Assembly (NCBI GenBank): GCA_001051155.2
Contig: JYIP02000002.1
Location: 3,231,583 to 3,295,582, forward strand
Direction: 5' to 3'
Source: Chrysoporthe austroafricana
Lineage: Eukaryota > Ascomycota > Sordariomycetes > Diaporthales > Cryphonectriaceae
DNA: 64,000 nt
Below, piece by piece: positions 11,453 through 23,188 of this stretch (its first letter is position 1; the number at the start of each line of letters is the position of its first letter). The translations under genes were made by a program, and so were the position numbers. The notes under the pieces were generated by a model. It saw nothing but the letters and a program-made list of their open reading frames with translations, had not been told where the DNA came from and did not search any database.

Positions 11453-12929
11453 ATGAGGCCGGCAAGAATAACGCTGCTACAGCCAGTACTTCTGGCAGCA
11501 GCTGCTTCAGCTCAGTTTCTCAGAGTGCCACACGCACCTTTAGAAGCACGATGGTCCACCGACGACAGACATGTAGAGCCCAGAACTGGCAACTCCTCAG
11601 TCTGGCCGTACGGCCCTTTCAGCACCAAGGGGAGAGACATTGTCAATAGCCGGGGCGATGGAATTACTTGGGCTGGGGTCAATTGGCCTCTAAACCTCGA
11701 GACGATGATTCCAGAGGGTCTTGAATGGGTTTCCGTTGAGCAAATTATCGACAGTGTGTCTAGCGTCGGATTCAACTTCATGAGAATGTTAGCCTGTCCC
11801 TATCGTCGTCATCGTGAAGAGAGACTGACGTTACTTAAGGGGCTATGCCATCGAGATGGTTGACCAGATATACGAACGGGACGGTGAAGACGTACCCTTG
11901 GAGGTAGCCATGATCCAGGCACTGGGATACATCAACGGCACGAAGGTCACGAATGAAATAGTGGCTAACAACCCCGGCTGGACGCGGGAGACAACGCGAT
12001 TCGAGATCTGGTCCGATATTGCAAGGATCGCTGCAAAGAAGGGCATCTTCGTCCATCCAGACGTCCACGTCGGCAAAGCACAGTGGTGTTGCTCGCATAT
12101 CGACGGCAATGCATGGTTCGACGACTTAACTTTCAATACTACAAACTGGCTGAGGGGCCTTTCTTATGTTGCGACTTGGGCAGAACAGCATCCGAACATC
12201 GTTTCGATGTCTCTCCGAAATGAGTTGCGTGAGTCCTGGAACAATACGGATCTCTACTACAACTGGCAGACACTGGTCGGCAACATGACGGCGGGCTGTG
12301 ATGCCATTCACCAGGCCAATCCTGATATTCTGATTACCTGGTCGGGCATGCAGTATGATGAGGATCTCTCAGCCCTAACAACCAAAAAGAATATCCTAAC
12401 AGCGCCTTGTTATAAATGCACGGCGATTGTGGACGCCTACAGACGAGACCCCGTCTACTTTGACCTGGATAGCTACGCCTGGGCGGACAAGCTAGTCTGG
12501 GAGCTGCATCTGTATTCATCCAGCGAGGACGTAGACACCGGTACCTGCCCGATAATCGAGGCTGGGTTGTATAGGAACGGATTCAATGCTCTCGGCATCG
12601 ACCCCCCTTCCGCTTGCAACATCACAAACGATTGTCCACCCGCGCAACGGATCACGCCTGTTATCTTGACAGAATTCGGTCACAGCCAAGACCCAACAAT
12701 GTACAACGACACTCTGCAAAGCTGTCTCAGGAACTATACCGAGAAGAATGGCGTCAGCTGGGCAATGTGGAGTCTCGCCGGCAGCTATCGGATTCGCTCT
12801 GGGCAGCAGGGACTGGAGGATACTTGGGGTTTGACGAGCTATAACTGGTCTGGTTGGCATTTTCCAGCGGGTATTGAGGGCTATTGGAAGCCCTGGGTGG
12901 CTGCGATGAATGTCACCAAGCTGGCGTAG
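11453..12929 (+). CDS. Secreted glycoside hydrolase family 5 (cellulase-type)
   Basis: Retaining beta-glycanase secreted to act on plant or fungal wall beta-glucan or related polymer; the exact substrate cannot be read. Exons are 11453-11787 and 11840-12929, giving 474 residues. The 52-base intron has a GTTAGC donor and TTAAG acceptor and restores the GH5 stretch GFNFMRMGYAIEM. The signal peptide covers residues 1 to about 20. The predicted acid/base is Glu240 in SLRNELRE and the predicted nucleophile is Glu390 in VILTEFGHS. The fold residues WAGVNWP and HPDVH are also present. Several N-glycosylation sequons (NST, NTT, NMT, NDT) fit secretion. No carbohydrate-binding module is attached. It is the first of five surface- or sugar-related genes up to 22.3 kb. 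Confidence 0.9.
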
Positions 12930-13571
12930 TATTGAGATGGCAAGCCAACGCTCCATGAAGTACTTATCAACAAAACAACTTAATCTTACAAGGAGCAATG
13001 TTTTGGTACTATAATTAATTGAACGAGATCTACAGGTACATTCCCAGTCCAAGTGCTCAGACACGCCAAGTGCATCTGAGACTACCTAACGAGGCTGGAG
13101 GTAACATGACACTGATGCCAAGATACTGGGCATGCTTCTGAATGTCTAGTCCGCCCTTTCGGGATATCATCCCATGATAACGCAGCGTGGGAGGTAGACA
13201 CATTAGGCTCGTGGATCGTTTACTACTCTAAGCTCTTGCACCCTCAACTGTCTCGAATGCAGTCAGAGACCGGGTGGCGGAACTTCAGTTTATTATGCAG
13301 TACCTAGGTGGTTACAACTTGTACTTTCTTGAGAGTTGACAAGGATAGGCAGGACTATGCACTTTAGATACGGCTATGAAAGTGAATTGACTCACCGAGA
13401 CTGACTGATTGCTGTCCGTCTCTGTTTCTCTTCCCTTTCCCCTTTTCCTTTTCGATGTGAACTTGTCTCATGATATCCTTCCTGGTCAAGCTGCGCTCTG
13501 ATCGTCGGCAATCTTTCTAATATCGTCCGTTGAGCGGACTTCTCTTTCTCTCCTCCTAAAATTCGATCGCG
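12930..13571. other. Intergenic, GH5 to Gly-rich secreted protein
   Basis: This is 640 bases with no supported gene. A pyrimidine-rich run (about 13420-13455) precedes the next start codon. Confidence 0.6.
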
Positions 13572-14395
13572 ATGCACTTATTTTCGGCCTTTCTTGCCAT
13601 AGTGGCTTGCAGTGAGGCGGGCCTTGCCTTCTCCGTAAGAACCATTCGCGGCATCTCTTTTCCTGCGCTCGACATATCATTTCTGACTTCTCTTCTCTAG
13701 GGTGGCTTCACCGGTCAGGTAGCAACCCACGTCAAATGGCGACCTGTCACCCTCAAAGAACGCGGGGGCCTCAGCATCGGAGGGCTGACGCTGGGTAGCG
13801 GAGACAAGCTCGGCCAGACAGGGGCAGCCGCCACAGCTGCTGGCCAATCTAATAGCACGAACGCAGAGGGAGGAGGTTCCAGCCTAAAACTGCCTAATGG
13901 GCTGACTCTCGGTGGAGGAGGGGGTAACAGCAATGGCAACAGCGACACCCAGTCCTCAGCCCTGGATGGCTTTCTCGCGGCGGCCCAGGGGGCCTCCAAG
14001 AACCAGACCGGCAACGACAGTTTCACGGGTACTGGTACTGCACAGATAGGTGAGGGACAAGACGAGGCCACTCCACCAGCTACTGCAGTTGAGGGATCGA
14101 CCGAGCCGGGCCAGCCTAAGGCCGTGGTGGAATCCGAGCAGTTCTCTGAGAACGCGGGCATCACCCTGGATTCTAATGGTAATGCCCAGAACTTGGGAGG
14201 AGACCTAGGCATCACGCAGGTAAACAGTTGAATAACACAGCAGACACCTGTATCAAGGGTGTCAGCCATATAGACACCATGCTAACTCTGATTTCCACAC
14301 AGGGCTCGGATGGATCCAAGTCTGTTGGGGGCGCCAGTGGGATCAATATCTCACCCGCAGCCCCCATCCAAGGCCGGGGACAAGCCGCTGAATAG
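13572..14395 (+). CDS. Small secreted Gly/Ser/Asn-rich protein with GLTLG repeats
   Basis: Exons are 13572-13634, 13701-14219 and 14303-14395, giving 224 residues. Donors GTAAGA and GTAAAC, and acceptors CTAG and ACAG, all keep frame. The signal peptide is MHLFSAFLAIVACSEAGLAFS. The mature chain is of low complexity (Gly, Ser, Asn, Thr, Ala) with imperfect units: GGLSIGGLTLGSGD, LPNGLTLGGGGG and a third, looser one, GITLDSNGNAQNLGGDLGIT. It has no cysteine in the mature part, no catalytic motif and no GPI tail. The family is not recognised; it may be a wall or matrix protein or an effector-like protein. The consistent frame over three exons makes it a likely real gene even though the function is open. 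Confidence 0.75.
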
Positions 14396-15250
14396 TGGCG
14401 AAAGATTTTACTGCGGAGGTTAGGCTACCATTACTGTCAGCAGAACTGACGGCTACGCCTTCACATGCTTGGCTCACCGCTCTTTGATGATGTGAGAAAC
14501 GTGTGGGCTTTGATATACCGGAATCATTTGCGGCTGTCTTGTCGCAAAGCCCAGCCTCATGAACTGCTGAGCCCCTCAAACTGACTAGGTAGACTAATAA
14601 CATGCTCGCTAGACTACCCACAAGCGCGTGCGGTATTCTAAGCCTCGAATGCCATAAAGTTCAAGAGTACATATGAGAAAAATGTGAATTGGTGTTGTGT
14701 ATAAGCTCTGCCAAAGTAAATCTGACCTATTTTCTACTTGCAGTGAATTGATACAAGTGTCATTTATACACCTGGCCCAAACGGGAGGAAAGTCGTCTTG
14801 CATTACAAGCTGAGTAACATGGTAAGACGGCCTGATTCCCTGAGCAATCCGCTTATACATAGTTTCTATTTGCATTCACATGTACCAAAACTTGAAAAAC
14901 AGTACGATCAGATCTATCCAAGTGCTCTTGACAACTTCCTCGCGAGCTGTTGTTGTGGAATGGCAAGCATTTTGTACGGGGATAATATTCCTCCCGTTGC
15001 GTGGCACTACTAAAGATGTCAGGCATGTTTCCTATACTCAAGCAACCCGCATCGCATCGCCTCTAGATATTATTCTCGAACACAATCATCGCCTTCGAGC
15101 AAGTCAAGGATGTGAGGCTCGCCTTAGCGACGTTGACGATGTGGGGGAGTACCGGATAATGATACTACAATTTTATGTGCTACTCTAGGTGATACTGTCT
15201 ATTTCAGAATATTCCATCTTGGATTCAAGGTATGAAGATCACATGCCAGC
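14396..15250. other. Intergenic, convergent
   Basis: This is 855 bases between convergent genes. Short frames overlap on both strands (14609-15188) with no domain, so I see no gene. Confidence 0.6.
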
Positions 15251-15938
15251 CTAATTCTGCTTCTTGACAACCCAGACCTGTCCCTTCTTGACCTTGTTCT
15301 GGGTAGCGCACTTGATCTTGGTGCCATTAGCGCCATTGCCATTCTCGAGGGTCAGGCAGCTGCCGTTGAACTTGACGCTGTAGATACTAGAACCCAAGTC
15401 AGTCTTATGCCAAGGGAACAAGACAAGCCTCTCGAAAGTGCAGGTTCCACTCACTACAGCTTGTAAAGATCACCGGCTTCGGCGAGGGTGATGCGCCAGT
15501 GAGCAGAGTTCGCGTCCGCATCACCAGTCTGCGGAACAACGACGCCGCCATCCTCTTTTTTGTCATGTCAGTTTCTTGAGAGGTCCGTGAGGAACGAAGA
15601 TGGTTTGAAAGGGCTAACTAACCTTTGGCGCCAACATACTGGCCAGTCTTCTTGTTGATGATGAGCCACTTCTTGTCACCAATTTCCGCGAATTGCCAGA
15701 GCTGGTTCGGGTTGGTGATGCTGAAGGAGTCTCCATACTCCCTGAATACTGTGTGAGATAGTTTTCAAGGGGAGTCTCGGGTGCCACGAAAAATGAACCA
15801 CACGTACCAGCCGTGGATGACTTGAGGCTTCGCATCGCGATCCTCATCAAGAGCGGTCTGTCCGTCGACGTTGAAGACCGCATAGAGGCCAGGGGTTCCA
15901 GCCCAGGCTGTAGCGTTGGTGGGGTCGAAATCAGACAT
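15251..15938 (-). CDS. Ricin-type beta-trefoil lectin-like protein
   Basis: Exons are 15938-15808, 15741-15623, 15554-15455 and 15386-15251, giving 161 residues; all four phases agree. The start chosen is the ATG of MSDFDPTNA. An open frame extends upstream but adds no signal peptide. Residues about 16-155 show beta-trefoil spacing: GLYAVFNVDGQTALDEDR, NQLWQFAEIGDKKWLIINKK and a third lobe with GSCLTLENG and GQVWVVKK. This fits RicinB_lectin_2-type sugar-binding domains. There is no signal peptide and only two cysteines, so it is probably cytoplasmic, like the fungal beta-trefoil lectins that act against grazers; that role is inference. The intron 2 acceptor (AAAAAAG) is close to its branch site. 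A TATA box lies upstream. Confidence 0.75.
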
Positions 15939-18654
15939 GGTTGAAAGTTTGAGCTTGGAGAGTAGATGTTTGATATGTTGGGACGTCTGTGAAATGGCTG
16001 TTGAAAGGCACTGACATACTCCTGAGGAACTCAAGAGAGGCATCACCCAATTTATAGAAATTTTCGGGCTCCCTTCTGGCCTTGGAGAATCACCTTTCTG
16101 AGCATCAAGCTGGGCCTACTGCAGTCGTGTATTAGAAAAACAAGAATATCAGGATGCTTCCACCTGGAGGCAAGCTGAACCGAGACAGAGGTTCCCTGCA
16201 CCTGCAACTTTGACTCATTCGAGAGACTGAAGACCGGTTTTTTATGCAGATATTTGTAAAATCTCGTTAAGATTTCTGGATATAATTTGTAAGTGGCTGG
16301 CTGGAGTCATTGGCTGAAAATGACTGATCACCCAGCGCGTCAGGTCCTAGACGAAGGCCAGGAGGCGTAGGACCTCGTCGCCATCGGCGGTCACGAGCGT
16401 AGCAAGCACATTTCGTATGACGCATGGTTTGAAGATTCAACGGGGATCTCTCTCTTGGACCAGCTATTTTGTTGCTATGCAGTATTACACTGGTCTAGAG
16501 AGGCTACGACCTGCTCCATGATGCGGTTGCTAATCCCAACTGTACCCCGGGAATGTGATCGGTGACACCCGATCAATCACCAAATAATGGCGGTGTGACA
16601 CAGACCTTTTAGGCTGTTACAATTTTGTCTCATCTGAAGCTCTGATCTCACGAAGGTAGTCGCTGTGTGGTGTGCAGCGGCATGGTACACTTGCAAAGTG
16701 CCAATGCAATGGAGGGGCGGTCGATGGAAACTCAAGAGAAGATGTTATTTTTATGCTCGCAGGAATCAAAAGCTGATGACACTACGGCAAGTGGCATTTG
16801 TACCATCTCACGCCTCATTGCGGAGGGTTGACGTGGGTGATCAAAACTCCTCAACTCACACAACGGAGAAAAGGCTTGAGGCCATAGCCTAGCAACTCCT
16901 TTCGGGGATTTCGGGGGGCGGATTATGGCGAGGGGGGGTGGCGCTCGGCAGAGTATTAATTAAATCTCCGATATAAACTTCTACCTTTTCCACACCTTGC
17001 ATCCCATGAGAACCGAAGTACCGAATTACAGATTGCACAAGTCCAATATGCCCATGGCAATTTTGATTCTTATTCGGGCCGATTTATTTTCTTCTCAGGA
17101 GGAACACTGTCCATGGCGAGGGACGCGGCATTGCCGGCGACCTTGTATCGTTGACGGCAATTATTTGGGCAAAGACAAAGACCGCCCCACATGGCATATA
17201 TAGTTGCCCGCGCATCTTATCCTTGATCTGTTAACAAAACACTTCAGCCTATGTCCATGTATATGTGTTACGGGGTCGTTGTTTGCCTGGAAACCCGGCC
17301 CAGGCAGATATGTCCAGAAGGACCGCACTGCGGCTTGCTGCAAATGGATGTCCCCTCAATAAGCGAGGTCCTTCAATTCCTGGGGGCTTTTTGCCCGCAA
17401 GATACTAAGGCCTAAGAACCTTATCCCAAAGCACCGGCACCGAAGTAGAATCTCAGCCGCACTGGCGTCTGCATGTTTTATGCGGTTGCACTGGAATTGA
17501 AGTTAATATTCCATTCGGACAATCCTATACTGGTACAAACAAGCATTTTGATCTCGATCAATGTCATCTGGTAGTTATTTGCTCGATCCTTTTTTTTTTT
17601 TTTGGCTCGCGAGAATTTACCCGCTCAGGCCTGCCACCCACGCCACACTGCGTAGAAACCGTATGCGAATTTCCACATTTACCCTGTTATCATAGTCAAC
17701 CTAGGTAGCACCAGCCCACTTTTAAGAATGCTGACATCAGATCATACCCGCGGAGAGTGGGCCAGGAAGGGCTAGATTAAGGTTACCTCTGGGTCGCTAC
17801 GCGTGGCCTCTTTGAAACAACCTCAATGTCCACGGCGACGCGAATCGGTCAGGGTGGGTGCAAGGAGAAAGTGCAAACTTCCAATCGTTCTGTGCGCTTT
17901 GATTGCCTCCACGATCCCCAACTGCAGCCACCGACCCCTCCTGACAGCTCGCCCCTTGCATGGGGATCTGACGTGCAGTAGATCCCGGATGATCAACACT
18001 ACCCGTCGTGGGTCTCAAACGATGCCGCCCAGTGTCTAAGTCCAGCTGATCTCTCCACCGCACCCACTGCACACGCTCCAACGACCTGAGAACCATCCTA
18101 TATGAGTTTTGGTCAATATTCCTGTATGTATGGAGCCATCATGTCTCTGAGGAGGCCGGTAGGAATGTGTTACGAGCGTGGGAAAAATCCATTATACATA
18201 GTAGATCTGCAAGACCTTCACCAAGATCATGCGCACCGGAACCGACGGGCATAGAGGATCAAAGGCAAAGTCTTTCGAGGAATGTAATTTACTCAGTTTC
18301 GACTCACTAAATGAAATCCACAAATCCCATAGTTGGCGCCATGGCGCAAGCTCGTGGTCCACATTGTGAATTTTGCGTTTCAAGTCCGGGTGTCGGTTGG
18401 GTGTCGAACAAGGCCATTGGTCGGGGGCCGGGTGGATCTGGGGGTTGTACACCCTCAAGCCAACACCTTTTAGCCTCCTTCACAGCGGAACGTAGGCGCC
18501 AGGCAAGACGGATTGTTTGCCGCGCTGAGGCAGATAGATAGAGACAGGAGCTCCAATGAGTATATTAAACTGCAATGTGCTCCGCGCATCGTTTGTGATG
18601 ATGAGTCCAAGCACTCCAAGCTTCCAAGTCATTCCTTAGCTTAACACCGCCAAC
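15939..18654. other. 2.7-kb intergenic stretch upstream of two divergent genes
   Basis: The divergent promoters of the lectin and the GH71 gene must lie here. There is no supported gene: open frames are under 100 codons, and overlap. It contains a run of 15 T at 17589-17603. The large size suggests long regulatory regions or lost genes. Confidence 0.5.
16050..16056 (-). promoter_or_regulatory. TATA box of beta-trefoil lectin gene
   Basis: TATAAAT on the minus strand, about 112 bases upstream of the chosen start at 15938. Its position supports that start. Confidence 0.5.
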
Positions 18655-20752
18655 ATGTTTGGCTTCCGTTCCTTTATACGATGTCTGCTGGCAGCCTCGC
18701 TCACTCGCCCCGCCCCTTCCCAGATGTCAGACGCCGGATCGTCTCTTTCACTTGATAAGCGGCAGAATGAGACAACGTCGGGCAAGCTCGTCTTCTGCCA
18801 CTTCATGGTCGGGATTATATCCGACCGGACTAGCTCAGCGGACTGGGACTCCGATATGCAGATAGCCAAAGACCTAGGCATAGATGCTTTCGCGCTGAAT
18901 ATCGGCACGGACTCTTTCACGGATACGCAGCTTGGGTATGCGTATGAATCCGCAGCGAACAACGACATGTCTGTGTTTATTTCCTTCGACTTCAACTGGT
19001 GGGACCCGTCTACCGACGCAACCGAGATCGGAGAGATGATTGCGAAGTATGGCTCGGAGTCAGCACAGCTCATGGTGGATGGCAAAATCTTTGCTTCTTC
19101 CTTCGCGGGGGACGGTCTCGACGTTGCGGCCGTCCGGAGTGCTGCGGGTACCGACATCTTCTTCGTCCCTAACTTCCACCCAACCGAGACGTCCGACCCC
19201 TGTGCCAGCATCGACGGTGCACTGAACTGGATGGGCTGGGACAATAACGGAGACAACAAGGCACCGGTGCCAGGCGGAACTAACATCACAGTCGTCGACG
19301 GCGACGACGATTACGCGACCTGGTTGTCGACATTGTCATACATTGCTCCCGTCTCGCCGTGGTTCAGCACGCACTACGGCCCGGAGGTTTCCTATTCTAA
19401 GAACTTCGTATTCCCTAGTGACCTGCTCTGGTTCAATCGTTGGAACGAGATTCTGACCCTCAGCCCCCAGTACGTGGAGATGATCACATGGAATGACTAC
19501 GGCGAGAGCCATTATATTGGACCTCTCTCGTCAATGCATTATGACGACGGAGCGTCCAAGTGGGTTAATGACATGCCTCATGATGGCTTTCGAGAACTTG
19601 CCAGGCCCTTCATCGCGGCCTTCAAGGCAGGCGCTACATCGGTGGACTCTTATATCACAGATGACCAAATTATCTACTGGTATCGGCCGACTCCGAGCAC
19701 TGTCAGCTGCGACTCGACCGACAATACTATGGGGACTGCGGACAACAGCAGCGGCAACTACTTCAACGGCAAGCCGAATGGCTACGAGGATCTCGAGGAC
19801 GCTGTCTTTGTCGTCACACTTCTCACTGCCGATGGTACCCTGAGCGTCACATCTGGAGATACCACACAAACGTTCGATGCTAAAGCTGGAGCAAATGCGT
19901 TCCAAGTGGCTATGGGGGTCGGACAGCAGAGCTTCTCCCTGACCCGAAACTCCGAGACGGTCTTGAGCGGCACAAGCTTGAAAGACATCCAGGACTCTTG
20001 TAAGTGGCTATGCCCTCTGATTCGCTCCATCCCAGCCTATCCATCTCCTAGTCTCTGCCTCGTAGCGGCATATAGCTTCTTCAATGGCCCTTACCATGAC
20101 CTTTCTAATGGCTGATTTTGGGTGAACAGGCGTTTGCGGTATTTATAACTTCAATACGTATGTTGGCACTTTGCCTGCTGGAGAGTCGGATCCTCTGGGT
20201 GCTGACGGCCTGGTCTCGTTCCTGACTGGATTGTCCGTGACTACCTGCCTGGCTACTCCATCCTTGGGAACTGCCAGCGCCGTTGCAGGAACGACAACTG
20301 GCGCTGGAAGCGTAGTTGCGAGTGCCACCGGCGGGAGTCAACCAACCGCCACAGCTACCACGCGAGCGACGGCGGCAGCTTCAAGCTCGCAGATCACCAC
20401 TGGCGCGGCGTCCCCCTCGCAGACACAAGCCTCTACCTCGGCAGCATCGCAGGTCCAATCTTCGGCCTCCTCGACTGCGTCCGGCACGTCTGACTGCAAC
20501 GCCGGGACCGTCGCTGATGGGGTGTCAGCCAACCTGCTTGGCCTCTGCACCTTTGCCTGTAGTACTGGCTTCTGTCCTACAGATGCTTGCACATGTACAT
20601 CAACTGGTACTGCAGTGGCGTACAATGCGGGCATCGCCACCACCGGATGCGCGATATCGGGTGAGGACGCTATTTACGATACCCTGTGTGCTTATACGTG
20701 CCAGTTCGGATACTGCCCTGATACGGCTTGCTCCACGGACTGCACTGATTAA
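18655..20752 (+). CDS. Secreted alpha-1,3-glucanase, glycoside hydrolase family 71
   Basis: Endo-alpha-1,3-glucanase (mutanase) that cleaves the alpha-1,3-glucan of fungal walls. Exons are 18655-19999 and 20130-20752, giving 655 residues. The 130-base intron (GTAAGT...AACAG) splits a Cys codon. The N-terminal signal peptide ends near residue 23. The GH71 core starts at about residue 43 with the family-typical FCHFMVGI and IAKDLGIDAFALNIG, and continues with FISFDFNWWDP, WMGWDNN and TWNDYGESHYIGP. A Ser/Thr/Ala linker spans about 502-570. The C-terminus (571-653) holds two related Cys-rich units with LC-x-F/Y-x-C-x-x-GFCP/GYCP spacing; this looks like a CBM24-type alpha-1,3-glucan-binding region, which is tentative. 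Likely roles are wall remodelling or attack on other fungi. Confidence 0.9.
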
Positions 20753-21697
20753 GCAGGTTGTTATGATTGTATGATTACGTTATCTTCTTGTCACTCCTTG
20801 CCCTCGCGGTGTAGACTAGGGAAATGGTGTTTGGTAAAGTGTTTGCCGGATACCCGGGGAGTTTGTGATTAAAGAGATTCTATTCTTCGCCTTCGCAGGA
20901 AGATGTGTTATAAAATACTCAAGATTCGAACATCACATTGCCACTGCTAAATCTATAAGAAAACAACTGCGGTTCCAGTGACGATCCTTCACCGAAATCG
21001 CATAGAATCACATCGGTCGTGCCTAGGTACTCAACTTTAGGAGGCAAAGCATAAATATTCTCGCCCCAGGGGGGTGGTGACGCAGCAGTGTGAATATGTA
21101 TACACACGTAGGGATACACCAGGCTCGTAAGTTTCAATATAGCGATAGACAAGATGAGGAATTGAAGAAGGTGGCACATGAAGGGTGAAAAAGTATAAGC
21201 CGAGTGGTGGTAAGTACCAGCACAATGCAGGCACCCACTCCGTATGTAAAATTTCAAGTCCAACGCCGTAGCAGCCACGAAGAACAGCATGTTGATGTAC
21301 GATTCTAGTGAATCTCGTGCGGAAGGAAGCGAATATTAAGCAACAGGACAACGGCATTGGGCATCTAGCTGCGGAGGTACTCTCTCCACCACGTGGCTTT
21401 AAACACAGCGGCAGCGTCGTCCAAACTACGACTTGTCTTCACATCCTCAACCCAGTATCACAGCGTATTGGTGACTCAAGCAGAACTCGGTGGACCGCCA
21501 GCCACTTCGCAGCACAATCACACGTGTGAGGGACGCAGGAGGCACGATCTGCTCGCGAGTGCCGCGAAGCTCATCGTGTCTTAAATACGTGCTAATTTGG
21601 AGGCCAAATTTCAGGGTCGAGTCCTACTGCTCGTCGCACAGAACACTTAGCTGAAAAGCAAGCAACACAACTGTTCACGTTCACCACCAGGCCCACA
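20753..21697. other. Intergenic, GH71 to CVNH-like gene
   Basis: This is 945 bases. Minus-strand frames at 20919-21357 overlap each other in two phases and have no domain. No gene is supported. Confidence 0.55.
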
Positions 21698-22261
21698 ATG
21701 AGACTACTCTTTACCGTCCTAGCAGCTCTTCTGAGCATCACTGCGGCAGCAGCCACCGCCCGAAATTTTTCGAACTACGCCCACGACTGTGCCGAGACTG
21801 GGTATAACGGAGACTGCACCTCGGTGACCGGTTCGGACTGCGCTTTCAATGTCACCAAAAGGCCGTTCCCGCCAGAGTCATTCCTTAATCTGAACAACTG
21901 CCTGTCATTCGACGGTCAGAGCCTCGTGGGAAACCAAGGGTAAGCCACAGAGATCCCCATAAGCCCTGCAGACCTGGCTTGGCTGACGCGAGAGCGCCGA
22001 TGATTAGCGGCGGATATAGGTCCAACTGCAGCGGCTGTACAGGTACGGACGCGTACTACTTTGCTTGTGCATGTGAAGGCGTCAGCGCTGTGGCAATCTT
22101 GAGTAGGTAAAAGGCATACTGGTGGAATTTTCATAAAAGTCTTCTGACGATGGTGATATGTAGACGACTTCATTGGGGTCAACTGGACCGATGGAAGCAT
22201 CTGCTGCAACTCAGGCACGAACGACCGGCCACAAGTCTCGTGTGGTACATTTGGTGGCTAG
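21698..22261 (+). CDS. Secreted cyanovirin-N homology (CVNH)-like lectin
   Basis: Exons are 21698-21939, 22008-22102 and 22164-22261, giving 144 residues. Donors are GTAAGC and GTAGGT and acceptors TTAG and GTAG; all joins keep frame. The signal peptide covers about residues 1-21. The mature protein has the CVNH pattern of two related halves: NFS near the start, SFLNLNNCLSFDGQSLV closing the first half, then GGGYRSNCSGC, FACACEG and a second closing ILNDFIGVNWTDGSICC. CVNH domains bind oligomannose glycans. The second half departs from the usual LNDCIGNxDG at the Cys and Gly positions, and ten or more cysteines are present, so sugar binding may be altered. Sequons NFS, NVT, NCS and NWT fit secretion. 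Confidence 0.7.
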
Positions 22262-23188
22262 CTTGGCACATGGTGTGAAGAAAGAATTGAGAGGGCGCGG
22301 CAAGATCCGAAAGCTGCGTTTCCTATCGATGCGAGCGAGGAGGTCGTGATGCTCGTTGCAGCAGTGTATAACAAATAACAACCTTGGACTCAGATTGGCT
22401 GTCTGCATTGCGATTGCCTGCTTTGAAGACATGTGAAAGAACTGTGGAGGCAAACCAAAGAAAGAAAATAATATCACTTATCAAGCCTCATACCTATAGA
22501 TACCTATCTCCAGTAGAATGGAGCGGGGAATTAGAATGGACCAGTGCACGAATAGTCTCTCATGCTGGCTCAAGTAGTGCACGACAATACCTGATTTTGT
22601 TCATACTACTTCGACACCACGCCTCATAGAATGAAAGCGAGGAGTCCGTCGTCGGTCGGTCCTTTGATACGGTTACTCAATACGAACAACCTGGAAGGAG
22701 CTACTAGGTACAATAAGCGACTTTTTTCTTTCTTTTTCTTTATCCAATTACTCTCCTTGAGGGGGGGGGGGAAAGCTGTGGGAGGCTCAGCGGCTTAGGG
22801 GCTCAGGATCCGGGATGACATACCAGTTTCTTGGCGGCAGCGCATTCACTGCCCTCCGATGGCGGTCGGTCGGCATTTCGCCTGCTGGAGGACCCTGATT
22901 TCCCACCAGAGTTCCCCTGTTAGCGCCGAGGAATTCTGCGAAGTTCGACCGCTGAAATGACGCAGTTCCAACCGCCGGGCCAGCAGCCGAAACGTGTTGT
23001 GGAGCGCATCTTGGTTGGGTTGGGTCGGGGGTGACCAGGAGTTTGCCCGGGTTTCCGGGGCACGGCCGGAGCACTCTTACTCCTACTCCTCGTCCAACTT
23101 CTATCGTCATCTTCGTCAAGGCCTAAGTCGGCGCCGAGTCTGCCCCTTACAACATTGTTCTCATTACGGATCACAGCACAGCAGCAGG
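22262..23188. other. Intergenic, upstream of HAD phosphatase
   Basis: This is 927 bases. It has a run of 11 G at 22761-22771. The frame of the next gene is open upstream to about 22994, but without an ATG before 23189 in that frame. No separate gene is supported. Confidence 0.55.
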
